DNA of 64,000 bases from Sva-07 sp963743825 (GCA_963743825.1 CAVURC010000002.1:62001-126000); one strand, 5' to 3'; positions 7,556 through 16,354 are shown, counted from the stretch's first letter. The notes: a model not told the origin generated them from the sequence alone. A program made the numbers and translations.

Positions 7556-8595
7556 TGCCGGTTGCGCCGGTGCAGTTCGATCCCGCTCGACATCCACATC
7601 GTCGATTGAATCCGCTGACCGGCGAGTGGGTCGTCGTCTCACCGCAACGAACGCAGCGTCCGTGGAACGGCCAGACCAAGGCCGCCACCGCTCCGGCTCC
7701 CACGTTCGACGCGGGGTGTTACCTGTGTCCGGGGAATGAGCGTGCCGGTGGCGTGCACAATCCGCTGTACGAGTCGACGTTCGTGTTCGAGAACGACTTC
7801 GCAGCGCTCGAACCCGACGCCCCGACCCCGGCGACGTCGCCCGACGAGTTGTTCCAGGTCGATACCGGCGCGGGCGAGTGTCGGGTGATCTGCTTCTCAC
7901 CTCGACACGACCTGACGTTGGCCGACATGGATCACGCCGATGTCGTGCGGGTCATCGAACTCTGGCGATCACAACTCGTCGAGTTGGAGGCGACCCATCG
8001 GTGGGTGCAGATCTTCGAGACCAGGGGCGCGATCTCCGGCGCGTCGAATGCTCATCCGCACGGACAGATCTGGGCATCGGACTTCCTGCCGGACGAAGCC
8101 GAGCGGGAGCTCGCATCACAGCGTCGATACCACGCTGCTCACGGCCGCCGGATGTTGATGGACTACATGGAGCACGAGTTGGAGGTCGGCGAGCGAGTCG
8201 TCGCGACCAACGAATCATGGGTCGTCGTCGTGCCGTACTGGGCCTATTGGCCGTACGAGACCATGGTGCTGCCGCGGCGACCGGTCGGGTCGCTGACCGA
8301 TCTCGGCGCTGACGAGTGCGAATCGCTCGCTCGCATCTTGCAGTCGATGCTGCGCGCCTTCGACGCGTTGTTCGCCACGCCGTTCCCGTACTGCTCGGGT
8401 TGGCACGGCGCGCCGCGCAGTGATGCCCTCGATACCAGCTCTGACGCGTGGCAGCTCCACGCGCACTACTACCCGCCGCTGCTGCGGTCGGCCGATGTGG
8501 CGAAGATTCCCGCAAGCTACGAACTGCTCGCGAATCGCCAACGTGACCTCACCCCCGAATTTGCCGCTGCCAACCTGCGGGCAGTTCTCTCGTGA
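7555..8595 (+). CDS. galT: Galactose-1-phosphate uridylyltransferase
   Basis: GalT exchanges UMP between UDP-glucose and galactose-1-phosphate in the Leloir pathway. The 346-residue product has the active-site HPHGQIW at 167-173, whose second His is uridylylated. A CxxC zinc pair lies at 55 and 58 ('GCYLCPGNERAGG'). The start ATG overlaps the ppk2 stop (TGATG). The stop lies within the promoter region of the MerR gene, whose operator begins at 8594. Confidence 0.92.
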   Translation: MPVAPVQFDPARHPHRRLNPLTGEWVVVSPQRTQRPWNGQTKAATAPAPTFDAGCYLCPGNERAGGVHNPLYESTFVFENDFAALEPDAPTPATSPDELFQVDTGAGECRVICFSPRHDLTLADMDHADVVRVIELWRSQLVELEATHRWVQIFETRGAISGASNAHPHGQIWASDFLPDEAERELASQRRYHAAHGRRMLMDYMEHELEVGERVVATNESWVVVVPYWAYWPYETMVLPRRPVGSLTDLGADECESLARILQSMLRAFDALFATPFPYCSGWHGAPRSDALDTSSDAWQLHAHYYPPLLRSADVAKIPASYELLANRQRDLTPEFAAANLRAVLS

Positions 8596-8619
8596 ACATT
8601 CCAGTCGGATGGAATGTTC
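8594..8619. promoter_or_regulatory. MerR-type operator upstream of the merR-family gene
   Basis: A perfect dyad, GAACATTCCA (8594-8603) and TGGAATGTTC (8610-8619) with spacer GTCGGA, resembles the ACCTTCCA-N6-TGGAAGGT operator before copA. A TAGCAT box at 8622-8627 may be the -10. The regulator start follows at 8634, so autoregulation is likely. Confidence 0.72.
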
Positions 8620-8633
8620 GCTAGCATGACCGC

Positions 8634-9038
8634 ATGCGCATCGGGACGCTCGCCGAACAGGCCGGGGTGACCACCAAGACGATTCGGTACTACGAGTCGA
8701 TCCATCTGCTGGCCGAGCCGTTGCGGACGCCGTCGGGATACCGCGAGTACGGCGACGATGCCGTCGAGCGTCTCCGGTTCATCCGTGATGCGCAGTCGTC
8801 GGGCCTGTCGCTGGCCGAGATCCAGTCGGTGCTCGAACTGAAGGATGCAGGAGCGCGGAGTTGTGGCCACACGATGGCGTTGCTCGATCGACATCTCGCC
8901 GAGATCGAAGAGCAGATCGCGAGGCTCGAGGTGGCGCGCGCCGAGCTGCTCGACCTCGCGGGCCGAGCGCGCGAACTCGACCCTTCGTCGTGTACCGATC
9001 CCCATCGCTGTCAAGTGATTGCGGGCGCGCCCGAATGA
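8634..9038 (+). CDS. MerR-family metal-responsive regulator
   Basis: The 134-residue protein has the MerR winged helix-turn-helix at 1-70 ('IGTLAEQAGVTTKTIRYYE', 'GYREYG') and a dimerisation coiled coil at about 78-115. Likely metal ligands are Cys77, Cys120 and Cys126. It would twist the over-long spacer of the copA promoter to activate transcription. CueR-type Cu(I)/Ag(I) sensors carry Ser at the position equivalent to Cys77, while Zn/Cd/Pb/Hg sensors carry Cys. The metal assignment is therefore uncertain despite the copper-type ATPase next door. The same operator type stands before both genes. Confidence 0.85.
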   Translation: MRIGTLAEQAGVTTKTIRYYESIHLLAEPLRTPSGYREYGDDAVERLRFIRDAQSSGLSLAEIQSVLELKDAGARSCGHTMALLDRHLAEIEEQIARLEVARAELLDLAGRARELDPSSCTDPHRCQVIAGAPE

Positions 9039-9062
9039 TGCATCCGACGATGAGATCACCCC

Positions 9063-9094
9063 TTGACCTTCCAGTCGAATGGAAGGTTTACGAT
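9063..9094 (+). promoter_or_regulatory. copA promoter with 19-bp spacer and MerR operator
   Basis: TTGACC (-35, 9063-9068) and TTACGA or TACGAT (-10, from 9088 or 9089) are separated by 19-20 bp instead of 17. The spacer holds the dyad ACCTTCCA-N6-TGGAAGGT. Over-long spacers with a centred dyad are the hallmark of MerR-activated promoters. Transcription would start within a few bases of ATG 9102, suggesting a leaderless message. Confidence 0.8.
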
Positions 9095-9101
9095 GGTCGT
9101 C

Positions 9102-11348
9102 ATGGGTGACGCACCGACACGCTCCGACATCGCCGTCGAAGGGATGACCTGCGCCGCGTGCGCGAATCGCATCCAGCGCACGTTGACCAAGCTCGACGGT
9201 GTCAGTGACGCCCGGGTCAACTTCGCAAACGGCCGCGCCACCGTGATGCACGACGCCACGGTCGAAGACGAACAACTTCGCGCGGCCATCGAACGTCTCG
9301 GCTACGAGGCACCGGTGACGGCCGATCATGACGAGGCCGAACAACGCCGCGAGGCCGATCTTCGGCGCCGATGGATCGTCGCGATCGTCCTCGGCGTTCC
9401 GGTCGTCGCCATCTCGATGGTGCCCCCGCTGATGTTCGACGGTTGGGAATGGGTCGCCGCGATCCTCGCAACGCCCGTCGTGTTCTGGTGCGGGTGGGGA
9501 TTCCATCGTGCCGCGTGGATGAACCTGCGCCATGGCACCACCACGATGGACACGCTCGTCTCGATGGGAACGTTGTCGGCTTGGACGTGGTCGACGGTGG
9601 TGTTGATCGGCGAGATCGGCGACGAATCGACAGCCGCCCATTCGATGCAGGGGATGAGCAGCGACGGTGGAAACGTCTACTACGAAACGGCAACCGTCAT
9701 CATCGCGCTGATCCTCATCGGCAAATGGCTGGAGATCAGGGCCAAGCGGCGCTCGGGTGATGCGCTGCGAGCGCTGGCCGATCTGGGTGTGCGCAGTGCT
9801 CGCCTCGTCGACGGGACCGAAGTGTCGATCGAATCGTTGACGCCAGGCATGCAGTTCGTCGTTCGTCCGGGGGAGAAGATCGCGACGGACGGGGTGGTCG
9901 TCGAAGGGCACTCGGCCGTCGATGCGTCGATGGTGACCGGCGAGCCCGTGCCCGTCGAGGTCGGGCCCGGCGACGAGGTGATCGGTTCGACCGTCAATGC
10001 AAACGGGTCGCTCGTCGTGGAGGCGACTCGGGTCGGCTCCGACACCGCGCTGGCTCAGATCGTGCGCCTCGTCGACGAGGCGCAGGGGAGCCGAGCCGAG
10101 GTCCAGCGCCTCGCCGACCGGGTGTCCGCGGTGTTCGTGCCGGTGGCAATCGGTATCGCGCTCGTGACCTTGGTGGCCTGGTTCGCGGTCACCGGCGACG
10201 TGAACGAGGCGTTCACTGCGGCGGTTGCGGTGCTGATCGTGGCGTGCCCGTGTGCCCTCGGTCTCGCCACGCCGCTCGCCATCATGGTGGGCACGGGACG
10301 CGCGGCCCAGCTCGGCGTGATCATCAAGGGTGGCGAAGTCCTCGAGGACACGCGCCGCATCGACACGATCGTGCTCGACAAGACGGGCACGGTCACCGAG
10401 GGACGCATGTCGCTCGTCGAGGTGCTGGCGCCAGGTGGAGACAGCGATCACCTCCTCGATCTCGCGGCCGCGGTCGAGGCAAGGTCGGAGCACCCCATTG
10501 CGCAGGCCATCGCGTCGGCCGGTCGGACCGACGGCCGGACCGTCGACACCTTCGTCAACCGACCGGGCATCGGTGTGACGGCCAACGTCGACGGTGAGGA
10601 GGTCCGCGTCGGTCGCCGCCAGCTGTTCGACACCGTTCCGACTGCGGTTGCCCAGGCGGCCTCCTCCGCCGAGGCACTGGGGCGCACCGCGGTCCTCGCC
10701 GGGCGAGGAGCGACTGCCGAGGCGGTGCTGGTGGTTGCCGACACGGTCAAGGCCACGTCGGCCGAGGCCATCGCCGCGTTCCACGACCTCGGACTCACCG
10801 TCACGTTGCTCACCGGCGACAACGCCAAGACCGCACGATCGGTCGGCCGGGCTGTCAACGTCGACCACGTCATCGCCGACGTCCTCCCCGAGGCCAAGGC
10901 CGCCGAGATCTCGCGGCTGCAGGCCGAAGGGCACCGCGTGGCCATGGTCGGCGATGGGATCAACGACGCACCGGCACTCGCCCAGGCCGATCTCGGTATC
11001 GCCCTCGGCACGGGGACCGACGTGGCCATCGAGGCATCCGATCTGACGATCGTGTCGGGCGACCTGCGGGCCGCTGCCGACGCTGTGGCGTTGTCACGCC
11101 GGACGCTGTCGACGATCAAGGGCAACTTGTTCTGGGCATTCGCCTACAACTCGGCCGCCATTCCTCTTGCCGCGTTCGGTTTCCTCAACCCGATGGTCGC
11201 CGCCGCGGCAATGGGCATGTCGTCGCTGTTCGTCGTCACCAACAGCTTGCGACTGCGTCGTTTCGACGGTTACCGAGCACAGGACCGCACCGCGGTCCCG
11301 ACGTCCGCCATCCCGCCCCGTACCCCGATCCAGGAGACCGTTGCATGA
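9102..11348 (+). CDS. copA: Copper-exporting P1B-type ATPase
   Basis: CopA pumps Cu(I) or Ag(I) out of the cytoplasm at the cost of ATP. One heavy-metal-associated domain is N-terminal (GMTCAAC, 14-20). The transmembrane metal site CPC is at 382-384, the phosphorylation site DKTGT starts at 426, and the hinge reads 'MVGDGINDAPAL'. Near the C-terminus 'NLFWAFAYNSAAIP' and 'MGMSS' fit the N-x6-YN-x4-P and M-x2-SS signatures of Cu(I)-type (P1B-1) pumps. ATG 9102 is chosen because an earlier in-frame start would lie inside the promoter. The stop overlaps copZ by four bases. Confidence 0.94.
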   Translation: MGDAPTRSDIAVEGMTCAACANRIQRTLTKLDGVSDARVNFANGRATVMHDATVEDEQLRAAIERLGYEAPVTADHDEAEQRREADLRRRWIVAIVLGVPVVAISMVPPLMFDGWEWVAAILATPVVFWCGWGFHRAAWMNLRHGTTTMDTLVSMGTLSAWTWSTVVLIGEIGDESTAAHSMQGMSSDGGNVYYETATVIIALILIGKWLEIRAKRRSGDALRALADLGVRSARLVDGTEVSIESLTPGMQFVVRPGEKIATDGVVVEGHSAVDASMVTGEPVPVEVGPGDEVIGSTVNANGSLVVEATRVGSDTALAQIVRLVDEAQGSRAEVQRLADRVSAVFVPVAIGIALVTLVAWFAVTGDVNEAFTAAVAVLIVACPCALGLATPLAIMVGTGRAAQLGVIIKGGEVLEDTRRIDTIVLDKTGTVTEGRMSLVEVLAPGGDSDHLLDLAAAVEARSEHPIAQAIASAGRTDGRTVDTFVNRPGIGVTANVDGEEVRVGRRQLFDTVPTAVAQAASSAEALGRTAVLAGRGATAEAVLVVADTVKATSAEAIAAFHDLGLTVTLLTGDNAKTARSVGRAVNVDHVIADVLPEAKAAEISRLQAEGHRVAMVGDGINDAPALAQADLGIALGTGTDVAIEASDLTIVSGDLRAAADAVALSRRTLSTIKGNLFWAFAYNSAAIPLAAFGFLNPMVAAAAMGMSSLFVVTNSLRLRRFDGYRAQDRTAVPTSAIPPRTPIQETVA

Positions 11349-11551
11349 CCGACAACACCACCACCCGTACCTACGCTGTTCCCGGCGTCAGCTGTGGCCA
11401 CTGCAAGCAGTCCATCGAATCCGAGGTGTCGACCGTTGACGGCGTCGTGGCCGTGGAGGTCGACGTGGAGGCGAAACTCGTCACCGTCTCGGGCGGCGAC
11501 GACGCAGCGATCCGCCAGGCGATCGACGACGCCGGCTACGACATCGCCTGA
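11345..11551 (+). CDS. copZ: Copper chaperone, heavy-metal-associated domain
   Basis: The 68-residue protein is a single HMA ferredoxin-like domain with the metal-binding loop GVSCGHC at 14-20. CopZ-type chaperones carry Cu(I) to the pump. Its ATG lies inside the end of copA (ATGA overlap), so both are made from one message under the MerR-type promoter at 9063. The sequence 'GVSCGHCKQSIESEVSTV' is standard for the family. Confidence 0.92.
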   Translation: MTDNTTTRTYAVPGVSCGHCKQSIESEVSTVDGVVAVEVDVEAKLVTVSGGDDAAIRQAIDDAGYDIA

Positions 11552-11625
11552 CTGTCCCCGCCGCGGGTCGTTCGGGGTCGGTCCGGAAAGACCGGATGGG
11601 GGTGAGGGTGGGGCAGAATGGTGGC

Positions 11626-13053
11626 ATGCAGACACAGGTGTTGATCGGTGGCGAATGGCGTGACGGATCCGGTTCCGAGCGTTTCGATGTCGAGAATCCG
11701 GCGACCGAGGAGATCATCGCCTCCGTCGCCGCCGGCACCACCGTCGATGCGACGCTCGCCTGCGAGGCCGCGGCGAACGCCCAGGGCGCCTGGGCGGCAA
11801 CGGCACCCCGCGAACGGGGTGAGATCCTGCGACGGACGTGGCAGCTGATGATCGACCACACCGACGAGCTGGCGCGCCTGATCACACTGGAGCACGGCAA
11901 GCCGCTCGCCGACGCACGGGGCGAGGTCGCCTATGCGGCCGAGTTCTTCCGCTGGAACTCCGAGGAAGCGGTCCGGATCCACGGCTCGCTCGGCACGGCG
12001 CCCGGCGGTGCCAATCGGATCGTCGTGCATCATCCGCCGGTCGGTGTCGTCGTCATCGTCACGCCATGGAACTTTCCGGCGGCGATGATCACTCGCAAAC
12101 TCGCGCCCGCCCTCGCAGCAGGTAACGCCGCGGTGATCAAGCCGCCACGCGAGACACCGCTCACGGCATTGCGCATCGGTGAGCTGCTGCACGAGGCCGG
12201 AGTGCCGGCCGGAGTCGTGAACATCGTGCCGACGTTGACGTCGGGCGCGTGGTTCGACGCCGCTGTCGACCATCCGGCCACTCGGATGGTGTCGTTCACC
12301 GGCTCGACCGAGGTTGGCATCGTGCTGCTCAAGCGGGCGGCCGATCGCGTGTTGAAGACGGTGATGGAACTCGGCGGCAACGCGCCGTTCATCGTGTTCG
12401 ACGACGCCGATCTCGAGGCGGCGGTGCAGGGAGCGATGGTTGCCAAGATGCGGCACTCGGCCGAAACCTGCACGGCGGCCAACCGATTCTTCGTCCACGC
12501 CGCCGTGGCCGACGACTTCACGAAGATGTTCGCTGCGGCGATGGCCGATGTGCGTATCGGAAGCGGATTCGACGACGGTGTCACCTGTGGCCCGATGATC
12601 AATGCCAAGGCCGTCGCATCGATCAACGAACTCGTGACGGCAGCGGCGGATCACGGCGCCACCATCGCCACCGGTGGCGGGTCGGTCGATGGTCCTGGGC
12701 ACTTCTACCCGCCGACGGTGCTGGGCAACGTTCGCTCGGGCGACGAGATCACGCGTCATGAGATCTTCGGTCCCGTTGCGCCGGTGATCACCTTCGACGA
12801 CACCGACCAGGTGATCGCCGACGCGAACGACACCGAGATGGGTCTCACCGGCTACGTCTTCACCCGCGACCTGCGCCGAGGACTCGCTGTGAGCGAGCGG
12901 ATTCAGGCCGGCATGATCGGCCTCAACCGTGGCGCCGTGTCCGACCCGGCTGCGCCGTTCGGTGGCATGAAGCAGTCCGGCCTCGGACGTGAAGGCGCCG
13001 GCGAGGGAATCTACGAGTTCTGCGAGACCCAGTACATCGCGGCCGACTGGTAG
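11626..13053 (+). CDS. NAD(P)-dependent aldehyde dehydrogenase, succinate-semialdehyde type
   Basis: The 475-residue product belongs to the aldehyde dehydrogenase superfamily. The general base Glu248 lies in 'MELGGN' and the catalytic Cys282 in 'AETCTAANR'. The cofactor-binding 'TPWNFPAAMITRKLAPALAAG' block (partly quoted: PWNFPAAM) is intact. 'EHGKPLADARGEVAYAAEFF' and the 'AETCTAANRF' context resemble GabD-like succinate-semialdehyde dehydrogenases most. ATG 11626 is preferred to GTG 11596. It stands alone between the copper unit and a nitroreductase, so the substrate is not fixed by context. Confidence 0.85.
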   Translation: MQTQVLIGGEWRDGSGSERFDVENPATEEIIASVAAGTTVDATLACEAAANAQGAWAATAPRERGEILRRTWQLMIDHTDELARLITLEHGKPLADARGEVAYAAEFFRWNSEEAVRIHGSLGTAPGGANRIVVHHPPVGVVVIVTPWNFPAAMITRKLAPALAAGNAAVIKPPRETPLTALRIGELLHEAGVPAGVVNIVPTLTSGAWFDAAVDHPATRMVSFTGSTEVGIVLLKRAADRVLKTVMELGGNAPFIVFDDADLEAAVQGAMVAKMRHSAETCTAANRFFVHAAVADDFTKMFAAAMADVRIGSGFDDGVTCGPMINAKAVASINELVTAAADHGATIATGGGSVDGPGHFYPPTVLGNVRSGDEITRHEIFGPVAPVITFDDTDQVIADANDTEMGLTGYVFTRDLRRGLAVSERIQAGMIGLNRGAVSDPAAPFGGMKQSGLGREGAGEGIYEFCETQYIAADW

Positions 13054-13106
13054 CGATCGACGTCCTGCGTGAGTGCGTCGCGGGTCCGACCCGCCAGACT
13101 GCCTGC

Positions 13107-13757
13107 ATGAACGTGACCGATGCCGTGCTCGCCCGCAAGTCGGTTCGGGCATTCCTGCCCGAACCGATCAGTGACGAGACGATCGCACAACTGCTCACGA
13201 CGGCGTCGAGAGCACCATCGGGCGGCAACGTCCAGCCGTGGCGGATCTACGTCGTGAACGGCGAGTCGATGGCTCGGTTCCGGGCATTCCTCGCCGATCG
13301 ACCCGTCGAGGCGCCCGCGTACGACATCTACCCGTCACCGCTTCACGAGCCGTACCGATCATCGCGGTTCAAGATCGGCGAGGACATGTACGCGACACTC
13401 GGCATCGAACGCGACGACAAGGCGGGCCGCCTCGGACAGTTCGCGAAGAACCTCGACTTCTTCGGCGCCCCGGCCGCGATCTTCTGCTTCGTCGACCGGA
13501 TCATGGGCCCGCCTCAGTGGTCCGACCTCGGGATGTTCCTCCAGACGTTCATGCTGCTCGCTCAGGAAGCCGGCATCGACACCTGCCCGCAGGAAGCGTG
13601 GGCGGTGTACGAGCAGGCCGTGTCGGAGTTCGTCGGCGCGCCCGCCGAGCAGCGGATCTTCTGCGGCGTCGCCATCGGTCACGCCGATCCCGACGCCCCG
13701 ATCAACTCACTCACCACGGACCGCGAACCCCTCGATGTCTTCGCCACGTTCGTCTGA
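13107..13757 (+). CDS. Nitroreductase-family FMN oxidoreductase
   Basis: The 216-residue product starts with the family signature 'AVLARKSVRAFLPEPI', followed by 'ASRAPSGGNVQPWRIYVV', both FMN-contacting blocks of the nitroreductase superfamily. The C-terminal 'GVAIGHADPDAPIN' is also typical. Such enzymes reduce nitroaromatics, quinones or related compounds using NAD(P)H. Its length is normal. A family A palindrome follows its stop. Confidence 0.88.
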   Translation: MNVTDAVLARKSVRAFLPEPISDETIAQLLTTASRAPSGGNVQPWRIYVVNGESMARFRAFLADRPVEAPAYDIYPSPLHEPYRSSRFKIGEDMYATLGIERDDKAGRLGQFAKNLDFFGAPAAIFCFVDRIMGPPQWSDLGMFLQTFMLLAQEAGIDTCPQEAWAVYEQAVSEFVGAPAEQRIFCGVAIGHADPDAPINSLTTDREPLDVFATFV

Positions 13758-13765
13758 CCTCTCGT

Positions 13766-13840
13766 CCCCCAATTCCAAAACTTGCGCCGTCATGTGCTCG
13801 TGGTGCACGTTTCAGCGCACATTTCGGGTTGATTTCGGGG
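13766..13840. repeat. Palindromic hairpin, family A copy 3
   Basis: This copy lies 9 bases after the nitroreductase stop. It carries ATGTGC..GTGCAC (about 13792-13808) and CAGCGCACATTTCGGGTT (13813-13830), matching copies 1 and 2. Its outer arms are degenerate. It ends just before the start of the GH13 gene at 13851, so it may also affect that gene's leader. Confidence 0.68.
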
Positions 13841-13850
13841 TGAGGGGGCG

Positions 13851-15395
13851 ATGAGGGTGCCCTGGTGGCGTGAAGCGGTCGTCTATCAGATCTACCCGCG
13901 GTCGTTCGCCGACGCGAACGGCGACGGCATCGGTGACCTGCCCGGCATCACGAGCCGACTCGACTACCTGGCCGACCTCGGCGTGGATGCGCTCTGGCTC
14001 TCGCCGATCTTCGTGTCACCGATGCGTGACTTCGGCTACGACGTGGCCGACTACTGCGCCGTCGACCCGATCTTCGGCACCGACGCCGACGTCGATGCGC
14101 TGATCACCGGCTGTCACGAGCGCGGCATGCGTCTGCTGCTCGACTGGGTGCCGAACCACACGTCGGATCAGCATCCGTGGTTCCTCGAGTCGAGGTCGTC
14201 ACGCGACAATCCGAAACGCGACTGGTACGTGTGGAAGGACCGTCGCCCCGACGGTTCGCCGCCGAACAACTGGAACTCGATGTTCCACCAGGTGCCGGCA
14301 TGGACGCACGACGACGTGACCGATCAGTCGTATCTCCACCTGTTCCTCGCCGAACAGCCCGACCTCAACTGGGCGAACCCCGAGGTCGAGGCGGCGATGC
14401 ACGCCACGCTGCGGTACTGGCTCGACCGCGGCGTCGACGGGTTCCGTGCCGACGTCGTCAACCTGATCGGGAAGGGGACCGACGTCGACGACCTCCCGGA
14501 TCCGTTCTGGAGGTTCCCGTTGCTGGCGACCGACCGGCCGTTCGGGCACGAACTGCTTCGTCGGATCCGGGCGCTCCTCGACGGCTACGAGCACCAGCCG
14601 ATGATGGTGGGCGAGGTGTACCTGCTGCGCGACGGCGAGAGTGCGTCGTACCTCGGCGCCGTCGACGCACCCGAGTTGCATCTGTCGTTCGACTTCCGCC
14701 CGTTGCACTCGTCGTGGGACATCGAATCGATGCGCGCCGCGCTGTCGAAGATGGAGTCCGACTTCGCCGAACCGCGCTGGCCGACATTCGTGCTGTCGAA
14801 CCACGACCGTCCACGTCACCGCACGCGTTATGCCGACGAGGCCCGGGCTCGCGCCGCTGCGGTCCTCGCGTTGACCGCACGAGGCACGCCGTTTCTCTAC
14901 GCCGGCGAGGAACTCGGCCTGGAGGACGCCGTTGTTGCGGCCGACCGGGTGGTGGATCCCGACGGTCGTGACGGGTGTCGGGCGCCGATCCCGTGGACCA
15001 CCGACGGCAACGACGAGACCGGTCACGGCTGGCCGGTCCGGCCGTGGCTGCCGTTCCCGGCGAACGCGGCGACTCATGCAGCCGACGCCCAGGTCTCGGT
15101 CCCGGCCTCGATGCACACGTTGTACCGCGACCTGCTCGCGCTGCGGCGACGCCACGATGTGTTGCGTCGGGGTGACATGGAGATGGCCGACGTCGACGGT
15201 GCCGTGATGCGATTCGATCGCCGACTCGACGACGAGGTGATCACCGTGCTCGTCAACTTCTCCGACGAACCATTGCCATGGCCTGCCGACCTGGACGGTG
15301 TCACGGTGTTGCTGTCGACGGCCGGTGAGGGCGGGGTGAACCCGATGGTCCTCGCGCCGAACGAAGCCGTCGTGCTTCAGGTGCGCTCGAAGTAG
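13851..15395 (+). CDS. GH13-family alpha-glucosidase
   Basis: The 514-residue enzyme opens with 'WWREAVVYQIYPRSFADANGD', the standard start of oligo-1,6-glucosidase and maltase-like GH13 proteins. The catalytic nucleophile is Asp201 ('GFRADVVN'), the acid/base Glu255 ('VGEVYLL') and the stabiliser Asp319 ('SNHDRPRH'). It would hydrolyse or transglycosylate short alpha-glucosides. It has no signal peptide, so it acts in the cytoplasm on imported or internal sugars. No sugar transporter is adjacent. The exact subfamily and linkage specificity cannot be told. Confidence 0.9.
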   Translation: MRVPWWREAVVYQIYPRSFADANGDGIGDLPGITSRLDYLADLGVDALWLSPIFVSPMRDFGYDVADYCAVDPIFGTDADVDALITGCHERGMRLLLDWVPNHTSDQHPWFLESRSSRDNPKRDWYVWKDRRPDGSPPNNWNSMFHQVPAWTHDDVTDQSYLHLFLAEQPDLNWANPEVEAAMHATLRYWLDRGVDGFRADVVNLIGKGTDVDDLPDPFWRFPLLATDRPFGHELLRRIRALLDGYEHQPMMVGEVYLLRDGESASYLGAVDAPELHLSFDFRPLHSSWDIESMRAALSKMESDFAEPRWPTFVLSNHDRPRHRTRYADEARARAAAVLALTARGTPFLYAGEELGLEDAVVAADRVVDPDGRDGCRAPIPWTTDGNDETGHGWPVRPWLPFPANAATHAADAQVSVPASMHTLYRDLLALRRRHDVLRRGDMEMADVDGAVMRFDRRLDDEVITVLVNFSDEPLPWPADLDGVTVLLSTAGEGGVNPMVLAPNEAVVLQVRSK

Positions 15396-15410
15396 CGTCG
15401 ATGCTCCATC

Positions 15411-16304
15411 ATGACCATTCCGTTCGTTCGCACCCCCGACCACCGTTTCGGTGACATTGCCGGCTTCCCCTACGAACCGAAGTACGTCGATGTCGAGGGC
15501 CTTCGCATGGCCTACGTCGAGGAGGGCACCGGCGAAGCCGGAACGTTCCTGCTGCTGCACGGCGAACCGACGTGGGGGTACCTCTACCGACGCATGATTC
15601 CGCCACTCGTCGAGGCCGGTTATCGCATCGTCGCGCCCGACCTCATCGGCTTCGGCCGATCCGACAAGCCCACGGATCGCAACGACTACACCTACGAGAA
15701 CCACGTTCGCTGGCTGACCACGTTCGTCGGTGGCCTCGACCGACCGGCAGACGGCCTGTCCGTGTTCGTGCAGGACTGGGGAGGTCTGCTCGGCTTGCGC
15801 ATGATCGCGGAGCATCCCGACTGGTTCGGCCGCGTCGTGATCGGCAACACCGCACTGCCCACCGGCGAGGCGATGGGCGACGGGTTCATGATGTGGCGAC
15901 AGGTGTCGCAGACGATGGATCCGATGGACTGCGGAGCGCTGTTGCAGCGTGCGTGCCTCGCACGCGAACTCAACGACCTCGAGGCCGATGCCTACCGAGC
16001 GCCGTTCCCGGACGAGTCGTTCATGGTCGGTGCCCGCCAGTTCCCGCTCCTCGTTCCCACGGGGCCCGACGATCCGGCTGTCCCGGCCAACCAGGCGGCC
16101 TGGCGCGTGTGGGAACAGTGGACGAAACCGGTGCTCACGCTGTGGGCCCCCGGTGACATGGTGCTCGGCCACCTCCAGCGTGTGTTCGTCGATCGCATCC
16201 CCGGCGCTGCCGGGCAGCCGCACCAGACGTTCGAACCCGGCGGACATTTCCTCCAGGACGACCGCGGCGAAGACGTCGTCGCCGCCGTCCTGTCCTGGAT
16301 GTAG
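15411..16304 (+). CDS. Haloalkane dehalogenase
   Basis: The 297-residue alpha/beta hydrolase has the features of the DhlA/DhmA-type (HLD-I) dehalogenases. The N-terminus 'FVRTPDHRFGDIAGFPYEPKY' (first part quoted: RTPDHRFGDIAGFPY) is family-specific. The oxyanion segment HGEPTW starts at His50. The nucleophile is Asp122 in VQDWGG, with the halide-binding Trp beside it, and the catalytic His is 279 in 'GGHFLQDD'. The enzyme cleaves carbon-halogen bonds hydrolytically. It starts 15 bases after the GH13 stop and may share its transcript. Activity is inferred from family features. Confidence 0.87.
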   Translation: MTIPFVRTPDHRFGDIAGFPYEPKYVDVEGLRMAYVEEGTGEAGTFLLLHGEPTWGYLYRRMIPPLVEAGYRIVAPDLIGFGRSDKPTDRNDYTYENHVRWLTTFVGGLDRPADGLSVFVQDWGGLLGLRMIAEHPDWFGRVVIGNTALPTGEAMGDGFMMWRQVSQTMDPMDCGALLQRACLARELNDLEADAYRAPFPDESFMVGARQFPLLVPTGPDDPAVPANQAAWRVWEQWTKPVLTLWAPGDMVLGHLQRVFVDRIPGAAGQPHQTFEPGGHFLQDDRGEDVVAAVLSWM

Positions 16305-16305
16305 A

Positions 16306-16338
16306 CCTTGCATCAGGGGTCAGACCCCTGTTGCAAGG
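16306..16338. repeat. Palindromic 3' hairpin, family D (GGGGTCAGACCCC core)
   Basis: A 15-bp stem with one mismatch (CCTTGCATCAGGGGT / ACCCCTGTTGCAAGG) with loop CAG lies immediately after the dehalogenase stop and before the convergent M14 peptidase stop. It shares the AGGGGTCAGACCC core with elements at 62217-62310 and, more loosely, 39697-39744. The outer arms differ but stay self-complementary. Confidence 0.82.
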
Positions 16339-16354
16339 CTGTCGTCGGAGGGCG

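Noticed and set aside
8517..10934. Long minus-strand open frame of about 800 codons opposite copA
   Set aside because: It is antisense to a gene with complete P-type ATPase motifs, has His/Arg/Asp-rich low-information sequence and no recognisable domain. Long antisense frames are expected at this G+C content. The same applies to minus-strand frames at 11536-13152, 14199-16313 and 18894-21056.
234..13840. CRISPR-like repeats (family A)
   Set aside because: Only three degenerate copies at distant places, no regular spacers and no cas genes.
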